Source of the DNA: Mxb001 sp964537955
GTDB taxonomy: Bacteria; Actinomycetota; Actinomycetes; S36-B12
DNA: 42,696 nucleotides
Direction of reading: 5' to 3'
Assembly: GCA_964537955.1 (NCBI GenBank)
Contig: CAZICY010000013.1
Span: forward strand, 1 to 42,696
This document shows, in pieces, positions 23,957-31,756 of this stretch. Under the pieces are notes generated by a model, which did no database searches, was not told the DNA's origin, and worked only from the letters and a program-made list of their open reading frames with translations. The stretch's first letter is position 1. Each line of letters begins with the position of its first letter. The translations under genes were made by a program, and so were the position numbers.

Positions 23957-23995
23957 TAGGGTGAGCCCATCGTCGCAAGCGCCCCGGCGGGGCGC
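23957..23995 (+). promoter_or_regulatory. Thiolase promoter (TAGGGT) and leader hairpin
   Basis: TAGGGT at 23957-23962 would start transcription near 23969. The leader then contains GCGCCCC-GGC-GGGGCGC (23979-23995), a perfect 7-base-pair stem with a 3-base loop, ending 5 bases before the CGGAGGTG ribosome site of the thiolase gene. The stem could limit ribosome access or stabilise the mRNA. Confidence 0.45.
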
Positions 23996-24008
23996 GCTCG
24001 GAGGTGTC

Positions 24009-25190
24009 ATGTCCGTCATCGTCGCGGGAGCTCGCACCCCCATGGGGCGCCTCCTCGGAGCCTTCACGGGCCTGTCGGCCAGTGACCTGGGCGGCACGGC
24101 CATCAAGGCGGCGCTTGAGCGCGCCGGAGTCAGCCCCGACCAGGTCGACTACGTGATCATGGGGCAGGTGCTGCAGGCGGGCACCGGCCAGATCACGGCA
24201 CGGCAGGCGGCGGTGAAGGCCGGCATCGGCATGGAGGTCCCGGCGCTCACCATCAACAAGGTGTGCCTGTCCGGCCTGGACGCCATCGCGCTCGCCGACC
24301 AGTTGATCCGCGCGGGCGAGTTCGACATCGTCGTCGCCGGCGGCATGGAGTCGATGACCAATGCTCCGCACCTGCTCACGGGATCTCGCGAAGGCGTGAA
24401 GTACGGCAACTGGTCCCTTGTCGACTCGATGGCGTTCGACGGGCTCACCTGCGCCTTCGACCAGTGCGCGATGGGCGAGTCGACCGAGGGCTACAACTCC
24501 CGCTACGGCCTCACGCGCGAGGATCAGGACGCCTTCGCCGCGCGGTCTCACCAGCTCGCCGCTGCAGCCCAGGCCGCAGGTCGCTTCGACGACGAGATCG
24601 CCGCCGTGGAGATCCCCCAGCGCAAGGGCGATCCCATCGTCGTCACCCGTGACGAGGGCATTCGGCCGGAGACGACCGTCGAATCCCTCTCGGGGTTGCG
24701 CCCCGCCTTCGCCAAGGACGGCACGATCACGGCCGGTTCGGCGTCGCAGATCTCCGACGGGGCCGCAGCCGTCGTCGTGATGAGCCGCGCCAAGGCCGAG
24801 GAGCTCGGCCTGTCCTGGATCGCCGAGATCGGGGCACATGGCGTCGTCGCCGGCCCCGACGCTTCCTTGCACGAGCAGCCTGCTCGCGCCATCCTGCGTG
24901 CCTGCGAGAAGCAGGGCATCAGCGTGAGCGACCTGGACCTCATCGAGATCAACGAGGCCTTCGCGGCGGTGGGCATCGTGTCCACGCGCCACCTGGGAGT
25001 GTCCGACGACATCGTCAACGTCAATGGCGGCGCCATCGCCCTGGGACATCCCATCGGCATGTCCGGCGCGCGCATCGTGCTCCACCTTGCCCATGAGCTC
25101 CGGCGCCGCGGCGGCGGCCTCGGGGCTGCGGCACTGTGCGGTGGCGGCGGCCAGGGAGACGCACTCATCATCAGCGTGCCGGGCTCGTGA
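24009..25190 (+). CDS. Acetyl-CoA C-acetyltransferase (thiolase)
   Basis: A 393-residue thiolase condensing two acetyl-CoA into acetoacetyl-CoA, or the reverse. The acyl-accepting Cys is in NKVCLSGLDAI (near residue 88), the catalytic His in NEAFAAVGI (NEAF block), GGAIALGHPIGMSGARI (GHP motif) and the second Cys in ALCGGGGQGD. Length and motifs fit the biosynthetic AtoB/PhaA group. The start is ATG 24009 after GGAGGTGTC; the frame is open further upstream but that lies before the promoter. MeaB follows 33 bases later on the same strand. It resembles fadA4 of M. tuberculosis in context, from memory. Confidence 0.94.
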   Translation: MSVIVAGARTPMGRLLGAFTGLSASDLGGTAIKAALERAGVSPDQVDYVIMGQVLQAGTGQITARQAAVKAGIGMEVPALTINKVCLSGLDAIALADQLIRAGEFDIVVAGGMESMTNAPHLLTGSREGVKYGNWSLVDSMAFDGLTCAFDQCAMGESTEGYNSRYGLTREDQDAFAARSHQLAAAAQAAGRFDDEIAAVEIPQRKGDPIVVTRDEGIRPETTVESLSGLRPAFAKDGTITAGSASQISDGAAAVVVMSRAKAEELGLSWIAEIGAHGVVAGPDASLHEQPARAILRACEKQGISVSDLDLIEINEAFAAVGIVSTRHLGVSDDIVNVNGGAIALGHPIGMSGARIVLHLAHELRRRGGGLGAAALCGGGGQGDALIISVPGS

Positions 25191-25223
25191 GGGACGCCGA
25201 GTCGTGACAGCAGTCGGGTCCTG

Positions 25224-26144
25224 ATGGAGACGGGCGATCTCGTCGCGCGGGTCGGGGCGGGCGAGGCGCGCGCCGTCGCCCGGCTCATCTCCTGGGTCGA
25301 GGACGGAGCTCCTGGGCTCGCCGACGCCCTTGCCCTGCTGCCCTCCGGTGGCGCCGCCTACGTGATCGGCCTCACCGGGTCGCCCGGCGTCGGCAAGTCG
25401 ACCGTCACGTCCGCTCTCGTGGCCGCCTATCGGGCGCGCGGCCAGCGGGTGGGGGTCCTCGCCATCGATCCGAGCTCTCCCTTCACCGGCGGCGCCCTCC
25501 TCGGCGACCGCATCCGCATGCAGGAGCACGCCACCGACCCCGGCGTCTTCATCCGGTCCATGGCATCGCGAGGCCACCTCGGCGGCATGGCCGCCGCGAC
25601 GCCGCAGGCCGTGCGCGTGCTCGAGGCAGCTGGCTGCGATGTCGTGCTCGTCGAGACCGTCGGAGTCGGCCAGTCCGAGGTGGACATCGCCGCGACAGCC
25701 GACGCCACCGTGGTGCTGCTCGCACCGGGCATGGGCGATGGCGTGCAGGCGGCGAAGGCAGGGATCCTCGAGGTCGCGGACATCGTGTGCGTCAACAAGG
25801 CTGATCGCGACGGCGCCGAGGCGACGGCACGCGACGTACGACAGATGCTCAGGCTCGGCTCGCCCGTCGACGGCTGGACCCCGCTTGTCGTCACGGCGAT
25901 CGCCGCGCGCGGAGACGTCGCCGATCTCGTCGGCGCTCTCGACGAACGGCGCGCGTGGCTGGACGAGGGTGACCGGGGCCGTCAGCGCAGGCGTGCGCGC
26001 GCGTCTGCCGAGATCCTCGCTCTCGCCGGGGGGCGGGCCCGCGTGCAGCTGGCGGAGCGGCTCTCCCCGGACGTCGTCGATGCGGTCGCGGACGGGCGCC
26101 TGAGCTCCTTCGCTGCGGCGGACGGGCTGCTCCCGGAGCGGTGA
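25224..26144 (+). CDS. meaB: MeaB/ArgK-type G3E GTPase, chaperone of a B12-dependent mutase
   Basis: MeaB uses GTP hydrolysis to load adenosylcobalamin into, and protect, acyl-CoA mutases. The 306-residue protein has the P-loop GSPGVGKST at residues 52-60, IDPSSPFTGGALLGDRIRM, ETVGVGQSEVDIA (switch) and NKADRD (guanine specificity). The nearest mutase gene is ecm, so Ecm is the likely client; a methylmalonyl-CoA mutase outside the window is also possible. No clear ribosome site precedes the ATG; the start was chosen by length and by alignment with family members. It follows the thiolase gene by 33 bases. Confidence 0.92.
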   Translation: METGDLVARVGAGEARAVARLISWVEDGAPGLADALALLPSGGAAYVIGLTGSPGVGKSTVTSALVAAYRARGQRVGVLAIDPSSPFTGGALLGDRIRMQEHATDPGVFIRSMASRGHLGGMAAATPQAVRVLEAAGCDVVLVETVGVGQSEVDIAATADATVVLLAPGMGDGVQAAKAGILEVADIVCVNKADRDGAEATARDVRQMLRLGSPVDGWTPLVVTAIAARGDVADLVGALDERRAWLDEGDRGRQRRRARASAEILALAGGRARVQLAERLSPDVVDAVADGRLSSFAAADGLLPER

Positions 26145-26166
26145 TCGCCGGTGGGAGGATAGGGCC

Positions 26167-27054
26167 GTGAATCAGCCGTCACTTCCGCTTCGCGGTGCCG
26201 TCGATCTCGGGGCCCTCGCGAGCCAGCGCGAGGCCGAGCAGCGCCGCGAGACCGCCATGGCGGGCGCCCCCGCGGGAGTCGTCATCGACGTGACCGAGGC
26301 GACGTTCCCGCAGGCCGTCATCGAGCAGAGCGCCACGGTGCCCGTCGTGCTCGACCTGTGGGCCAGCTGGTGCGGCCCGTGCAAGACGCTCTCGCCGATC
26401 CTTGAGGCGCTCGCGGCCGAGTACGCCGGGCGCTTCGTCCTCGCCAAGGTCGACGTCGATGCCGAGCAGCGCATCGCCGCGGCCTTCCAGGTGCAGTCGA
26501 TCCCGAGTGTCTTCGCCGTCATCGGCGGCCAGCCCCTGCCCCTCTTCCAGGGCGCCCTGCCCGAGCCCCAGGTGCGCGCCTACATCGACGAGCTCCTTCG
26601 GGTCGCGGCGGAGAACGGCGTCAACGGCACGGTCGCCGGGGTGGCCGCGGACCCACCGGCGGAGGCGATCGAGGACGAGGCGCCGGTCGACCCGCGATTC
26701 GTCGCCGCCTTCGACGCGATCGAGGCCGGGGACTGGGCCGCTGCGGCCGATGCCTATCGAGCCGTGCTCGCGGCGAGCCCAGGCGATGCGGACGCCCAGG
26801 CGGGCGTCGCCCTGTGCGAGATGCAACTGCGGCTCGAGCGCGGTGACGAGACCGGAGCGCTGCGCGACGCCGATGTCGCCGCTGCCGCGGGGGACTGGTC
26901 GACGGCGTTCGCGGCCCTCGTCGCCGAGGTCAAGGCCACGGCAGGCGATGACCGGGACCGGGCGCGCGAGCGCCTGATCGAGCTGTTCGCGATCGCGGGC
27001 GATGACCCCGCCGTCCCACCGGCCCGCGTCGCGCTCGCGTCAGCTCTCTTCTAG
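26167..27054 (+). CDS. Thioredoxin-domain protein with TPR-like C-terminus (CnoX/YbbN-like)
   Basis: 295 residues. Residues about 40-145 are a thioredoxin fold with an intact CxxC, WCGPCK (Cys69 and Cys72), and the cis-Pro in QSIPSV. The rest is Ala-rich and helical (AFDAIEAGDWAAAADAYRAVLAASPGDADAQAG), with the spacing of TPR repeats. In E. coli the related CnoX is a holdase that protects proteins from oxidation. An N-terminal 35-residue polar tail precedes the fold. GTG is the start, preceded by GGGAGGATAGGGCC, which may act as ribosome site or as -10 box (GAGGAT, 6-base spacer). The 3' end overlaps the convergent glgB by 15 bases. A thioredoxin gene at this place before glgB also occurs in mycobacteria (from memory). 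Confidence 0.88.
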   Translation: MNQPSLPLRGAVDLGALASQREAEQRRETAMAGAPAGVVIDVTEATFPQAVIEQSATVPVVLDLWASWCGPCKTLSPILEALAAEYAGRFVLAKVDVDAEQRIAAAFQVQSIPSVFAVIGGQPLPLFQGALPEPQVRAYIDELLRVAAENGVNGTVAGVAADPPAEAIEDEAPVDPRFVAAFDAIEAGDWAAAADAYRAVLAASPGDADAQAGVALCEMQLRLERGDETGALRDADVAAAAGDWSTAFAALVAEVKATAGDDRDRARERLIELFAIAGDDPAVPPARVALASALF

Positions 27055-29277
27055 GAGAGCCGCTGCCGACGGATCGGGGCGGAGCCAGATCGTCGCGAGG
27101 GGCGGCAGCGTGACCCGTGCGCTGGCTGCACGTCCGTGCCATGGCTCCTCGACGGCCGTGACGGCGCCGAGGTTGCCCACTCCGCTCCCGCCGTACTCCC
27201 GCGCATCGGTGTTGAGGATCTCCCGCCACTGGCCGCTCTGCGGCAGCCCGAGGCGGTAGCCCTCGCGCGGGACGGCCGACATGTTGGACAGGCTCACCAG
27301 TGGGCGGCCCTCATCGTCCCAGCGGATCCAACTGAAGACGTTGGACTCCGCGTCGTTGGCATCGATCCACTCGAAGCCGGCTGGGTCATCATCGCGCTGC
27401 CACAGCGCAGGCGTGGCGCGATACGCCGCGTTGATGTCGCTCAGGGCACGTGCGACGCCCGCGTGCTCGTCGAATTGCATGAGCCACCACTGGAGTCCCG
27501 CGTCGGCGTCCCACTCGGCGGACTGCGCGAACTCCCCGCCCATGAAGAGCAGCTTGCGCCCGGGGTGTGCCCACATGTAGCCGAGGTAGGCGCGCAGGTT
27601 GGCCAGCTCCTGCCAGCGGTCGCCGGGCATCTTGCCGGTGAGTGATCCCTTGCCGTGGACGACCTCGTCGTGCGACAGCGGCAGCACGAAGTGCTCGCTG
27701 TAGGCGTACATCATCGCGAACGTCATCTCGTTGTGGTGGTACTGCCGATGCACTGCCTCGCGCCGCATGTAGCCGAGCGAGTCGTGCATCCAGCCCATGT
27801 TCCACTTCAGGCCGAAGCCCAGGCCCCCGAGGTAGGTCGGCCGCGTCACGCCCGGCCATGCCGTGGACTCCTCGGCGATGGTCACGACACCGGGCACCCG
27901 CTTGTAGACCGTGGCATTCATCTCCTGGAGGAAGGCCACCGCATCGAGGTTCTCGCGGCCGCCGTAGGCATTGGGCGTCCACTGGCCCGGTTCGCGCGAG
28001 TAATCGAGGTAGAGCATGGAGGCAACGGCATCGACGCGCAGACCGTCGACATGGAACTCCTCGCACCAGTAGACGGCGTTGGAGACGAGGAAGTTGCGCA
28101 CCTCCGTGCGACCGAAGTCGAAGATGTAGGTGCCCCAGTCCGGATGCTCGCCCCGCTGCGGGTCGGCGTGCTCGTAGAGGGGCGTGCCGTCGAATCGCGC
28201 CAGCGCCCAATCGTCCTTGGGGAAGTGCGCCGGCACCCAGTCGACGAGGACTCCGATGCCCGCCTGATGCAGCCGGTCGATGAGGTAGCGCAGGTCGTCC
28301 GGGCTGCCGAAGCGAGGTGTGGGCGCGAAGTACGACGTCACCTGGTAGCCCCAGGACCCCGCGAAGGGATGCGCCGCGACGGGCAGGAACTCGACGTGGG
28401 TGAAGCCCTGCTCCACGATGTAGGCGGTGAGCTCCTCGGCCAGCTGGCGGTAGTCCAGCCCGGGCCGCCACGACCCGAGGTGCACCTCGTAGATCGACAT
28501 CGGTTGCCGGAGCGGGTCGGACGCCGTACGCCGGGCCATCCACTCCTCGTCGGACCAGGCATAGTGAGAGGTGTAGACCACCGATCCCGTGGCAGGGGGA
28601 AGCTCGGTCGCGAAGGCAAAGGGGTCGGCCTTCTCACGCCACACGCCGTCGGCACCGAGGATGGCGAACTTGTAGACCGTGCCGTCGCCGATGTTGGGGA
28701 TGAAGATCTCCCAGATGCCCGTCGAGCCCAGGCTGCGCATGGGATGAGCGAGGCTGTCCCAGTGGTTGAAGCTGCCGGTGACGCGCGCCCCGCGCGCACC
28801 GGGAGCCCACACGGCGAAGGACACGCCGGTGACTTCGCCCTGGGGGGTGTCGTAGGTGTGCACGTGCGCGCCCATCACGCGCCACAGTTCCTCGTGCCGG
28901 CCCTCCGTCACCAGGTGCATGTCGAGCTCACCGAGCGTGGGGAGGAAGCGGTAGGGGTCATCGGCCGGGATCACGCGACCGCCGTAGGTCACGTCGAGGC
29001 GGTAGTCGGGCACCTTCTTGACCGGGAGCACGCCCGCCCACACCCCTCGGTGCTCGTGCCTCAGCGCGACGCGGCTGCCGTCGTCCAGAACGACGACCAC
29101 CGCTTCGGCCATGGGGCGCAGCACCCGCACGGTGACGCCGTCCTTGCCCTGATGGGGGCCGAGGACGGCGTGGGGGTCGTGATGCGCTCCATCGACGATG
29201 AGGTCCAGTTCGGACCGGTCGACCTTGACCGTCTTGGGGAGCTTCTTGTCCTTCGACTCGGACTTCTCCTTGGTCAC
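27040..29277 (-). CDS. glgB: 1,4-alpha-glucan branching enzyme (GH13)
   Basis: GlgB moves short alpha-1,4 chains to 6-positions, making branches in glycogen or in the GlgE product. The 745-residue protein has an N-terminal CBM48-containing part (HHDPHAVLGPHQG; SVRVTGSFNHWD-type block), then the GH13 barrel with MSIYEVHLGSWRPG, GLRVDAVASMLYLDY (nucleophile Asp), TIAEESTAWPGVTRP (acid/base Glu) and PLSHDEVVHGKGSL (third acid). The GTG start at 29277 overlaps the glgE stop (GTGA), so glgE-glgB form a coupled pair. The first 15 residues are Lys/Glu-rich (TKEKSESKDKKLPK). The end overlaps the convergent thioredoxin gene. Confidence 0.96.
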   Translation of the reverse strand: MTKEKSESKDKKLPKTVKVDRSELDLIVDGAHHDPHAVLGPHQGKDGVTVRVLRPMAEAVVVVLDDGSRVALRHEHRGVWAGVLPVKKVPDYRLDVTYGGRVIPADDPYRFLPTLGELDMHLVTEGRHEELWRVMGAHVHTYDTPQGEVTGVSFAVWAPGARGARVTGSFNHWDSLAHPMRSLGSTGIWEIFIPNIGDGTVYKFAILGADGVWREKADPFAFATELPPATGSVVYTSHYAWSDEEWMARRTASDPLRQPMSIYEVHLGSWRPGLDYRQLAEELTAYIVEQGFTHVEFLPVAAHPFAGSWGYQVTSYFAPTPRFGSPDDLRYLIDRLHQAGIGVLVDWVPAHFPKDDWALARFDGTPLYEHADPQRGEHPDWGTYIFDFGRTEVRNFLVSNAVYWCEEFHVDGLRVDAVASMLYLDYSREPGQWTPNAYGGRENLDAVAFLQEMNATVYKRVPGVVTIAEESTAWPGVTRPTYLGGLGFGLKWNMGWMHDSLGYMRREAVHRQYHHNEMTFAMMYAYSEHFVLPLSHDEVVHGKGSLTGKMPGDRWQELANLRAYLGYMWAHPGRKLLFMGGEFAQSAEWDADAGLQWWLMQFDEHAGVARALSDINAAYRATPALWQRDDDPAGFEWIDANDAESNVFSWIRWDDEGRPLVSLSNMSAVPREGYRLGLPQSGQWREILNTDAREYGGSGVGNLGAVTAVEEPWHGRAASARVTLPPLATIWLRPDPSAAALLEES

Positions 29278-31588
29278 GGTGCCTGCTCCACCGTGACGAT
29301 GTGCGCAGCAATGGCGTGGGCCGGGTCGAAGCGCACGTAGGTCGCCTGCCCCCAGGTGAAGGCCTGGCCGGTCACGTGATCGTGGGCGAGGAAGCGGTCG
29401 TGCCAGTCCATCCCGATCGCCGGCATGTCCCACCACACCGTCGTCTCGCGCACGCAGTGCGGATCGAGCGAGCAGACGACGAGGACGGTCTCATCGCCGA
29501 CCCGCTTCGAATACGCGATGACCTCGGGGTCCTCCGTGCGGTGAAAGCGCAGGCTGCGCAGGTCCTGGAGAGGCAGGCTGCTGCGGCGCAGATCGTTGAG
29601 CAAGGTGATGTAGGGCGCGAGCGATCGCCCTTCGCTCTCTGCCGCGGCCCAGTCACGCGGGCGATACTCGAACTTCTCGGTGTCGAGGTACTCCTCGCTG
29701 CCCTCCCGGAGCGGCACCGACTCGAACAGCTCGAAGCCCGAATACACGCCCCAGGTGGGGGAGAGCGTCGCCGCGAGGGTCGCCCGGATGGCGAAGGCGG
29801 CGGGACCGCCCGTCTGGAGGTACTCGTGGAGGATGTCGGGCGTGTTGACGAAGGCATTCGGTCGCATGTACGCCGATGCCGGTCCGGAGAGCTCCGTGAA
29901 GTACTCCTCGAGGCCCTGCTTGTCGTTGCGCCAGGTGAAGTAGGTGTAGCTCTGCTGGAAGCCGACCTCGGCGAGCGCGCGCATCATCGGCGGCCGGGTG
30001 AAGGCCTCGGCGAGGAAGATGACGTCGGGGTGGTCGGCATTGATCTCGGCGATCAGCCGATGCCACAGCCACAGGGGCTTGGTGTGGGGGTTGTCGACGC
30101 GGAAGATCGACACGCCTCGCGCGATCCAGTGGCGGACGACCCGCACCACCTCGGCGTAGAGGCCTTCGGGGTCGTTGTCGAAGTTGAGCGGGTAGATGTC
30201 CTGGTACTTCTTGGGAGGGTTCTCGGCGTAGGCGATAGACCCGTCGGCGCGCGTGGTGAACCACTCGGGATGCTCTCTCACCCACGGATGGTCCGGAGAG
30301 GCCTGGAGGGCCAGGTCCAGCGCAATCTCCAGGCCGAGGCCCCGGGCGTCGTCGACGAAGGCCGCGAAGTCCGCTTCGCCGCCGAGGTCGGGGTGGATCG
30401 CGTCGTGGCCGCCGGCGGGGGAGCCGATCGCCCAGGGGGACCCGGGATCGCCGGCCTTGGGCTCGAGGGTGTTGTTGCGGCCCTTGCGATGGGTCGTGCC
30501 GATGGGATGGATGGGCGGCAGGTAGACGACATCGAATCCCATGGCCGCGATCGCGGGCAGGCGCTGGGCCGCCGTCGCGAATGTGCCCGACTTCAGAGGG
30601 CGCCCGCGGGCGCCCTCGCTGCGTGGGAAGAACTCGTACCACGAGCCGACCAGTGCGCGGCGCCGCTCCACGAGCAGGGGCCAGGGGCCGCAGCGCGTGA
30701 CGCCCCCGCGCAGGGGATGGGCCTCGAGTGCCGCGATCACGTCGGGGTCGCCCGCCGCGGCGAGTCGCACCTCGGGCGGGAGCTCGGTGTCGCGGACCGT
30801 GCGCGCGATGTCGGCCAAGCGGTGGCGGTCACCGGGGATCGCCTCGATGAGACGCGCGCCCTCCTCGAGCTCGACCTCGATGTCGACGCCGGCAGGCACC
30901 TTGATGCTCGCGCGCTGCCACCAGGTGCCCCAGGGGTCGTCCCACGCCTCGATGGAGAAACTCCACAGTCCCTGGGCGTCCGGCACGACATCCGCGCCCC
31001 AGACGTCGACTCCGGTGCCGAGGTCGTGCATGCGCTGGCGCGTGCGTTCGCGACCCGAGGGATCCGTCAGCACGACGTCGACGCCCAGGGAGCCGTGACC
31101 CTCGCGGAACACCGTGGCGCGCACAGGCACCTGCTCGCCCACGACCGCCTTCGCCGGCATCCGCCCCGATTCCACGACCGGCCAGACATCCATCACGGGG
31201 ATGCGTCCGACAAGGACCGCGGGCACCACCGCACGCGAGGGATCCGCCGGGGCCTTCGTGGCGGGTGCCTTCTTGGCCGGGGCCTTCTTGGAGGGCACCT
31301 TCTTTGCGGGCGCCTTCTTGGCCGGGGCCTTCTTGGCTGGGGCCTTCTTGGCGGGGGCCTTCGTGGNNNNNNNNNNNNNNNNNNNNNNNNNNNNNNNNNN
31401 NNNNNNNNNNNNNNNNNNNNNNNNNNNNNNNNNNNNNNNNNNNNNNNNNNNNNNNNNNNNNNNNNNGCCTTCTTGGCCGGGGCCTTCTTGGCTGGGGCCT
31501 TCTTGGCGGGGGCCTTCGTGGCGGGTGCCTTCTTGGCCGACGCCTTGCGGGGCGCGTCGGCCTGCTTCCGCGATGCCCGCTGCGCCAT
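29274..31588 (-). CDS. glgE: Maltose-1-phosphate maltosyltransferase GlgE with Lys/Ala/Pro-rich N-terminal tail, interrupted by an assembly gap
   Basis: GlgE extends alpha-1,4-glucans with maltosyl units from maltose-1-phosphate. The GH13_3 body starts at VGRIPVMDVWPVVESGR and has the IFRVDNPHTKPLWLW nucleophile Asp, VIFLAEAFTRPP acid/base Glu and VNTPDILHEY. The ATG at 31588 opens MAQRASRKQADAPRKASAKK followed by repeats of KKAPA encoded by 15-base units. A run of 100 N interrupts these. As written, the two sides are in different frames, but the same 55 bases stand on each side of the gap; joining them by that overlap gives one frame of 720 codons including the stop. A TACTCT box ends 6 bases before the ATG. 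I treat the gene as intact and the gap as an assembly artefact; repeat number is uncertain. Confidence 0.88.
31252..31537. repeat. 15-base coding repeats (AKKAP units) around an assembly gap
   Basis: Units of the form GCCTTCTTGGCNGGG (plus-strand reading) encode Ala-Lys-Lys-Ala-Pro on the minus strand, with variants GCCTTCGTGGCG (Thr-Lys) and GGAGGGCACC (Val-Pro-Ser). The 55 bases at 31312-31366 are identical to those at 31467-31521, on the two sides of the N run. The repeats are the reason short-read assembly failed here. Confidence 0.85.
31367..31466. other. Assembly gap of exactly 100 N
   Basis: One hundred unresolved bases, the customary placeholder for a scaffold join of unknown size. 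The flanks are a perfect 55-base direct repeat, a length expected for contig ends that share one k-mer. The true length may be negative (overlap of 55) plus a multiple of 15. Confidence 0.95.
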
Positions 31589-31594
31589 GACGCC

Positions 31595-31600
31595 AGAGTA
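31595..31600 (-). promoter_or_regulatory. -10 box TACTCT six bases before the glgE ATG
   Basis: Minus strand: TACTCT, GGCGTC, ATG 31588. No Shine-Dalgarno sequence is present; a leaderless mRNA is likely. Confidence 0.45.
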
Positions 31601-31743
31601 CTGGGCCCCCGGCACCTGGTCGGCAGTCCCGCACCTCGCCGTAAGGCCCCTGCAATATCGGCCCATCTTGCAGTGAATCCCGGTGTTTTCCGTCGTGTCG
31701 CCGCAAGGCCCGCTGATGCTCGTCCGCACGATGGGGCACCCGC

Positions 31744-31749
31744 TAGCGT
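31744..31749 (+). promoter_or_regulatory. -10 box TAGCGT seven bases before the glgP GTG
   Basis: TAGCGT, GGCCGCC, GTG 31757. No ribosome site is visible. Between this box and the glgE box lie about 140 bases of divergent upstream region, less GC-rich than the genes, with no other gene seen. Confidence 0.45.
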
Positions 31750-31756
31750 GGCCGCC

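Noticed and set aside
31252..31537. Regular short repeats resembling a CRISPR array
   Set aside because: The 15-base units have no unique spacers and translate in frame to Ala-Lys-Lys-Ala-Pro as part of GlgE.
29274..31588. A frameshift or pseudogene in glgE
   Set aside because: The frame change falls exactly at the N run. Overlapping the identical 55-base flanks restores one frame, and the enzyme body has all catalytic residues.
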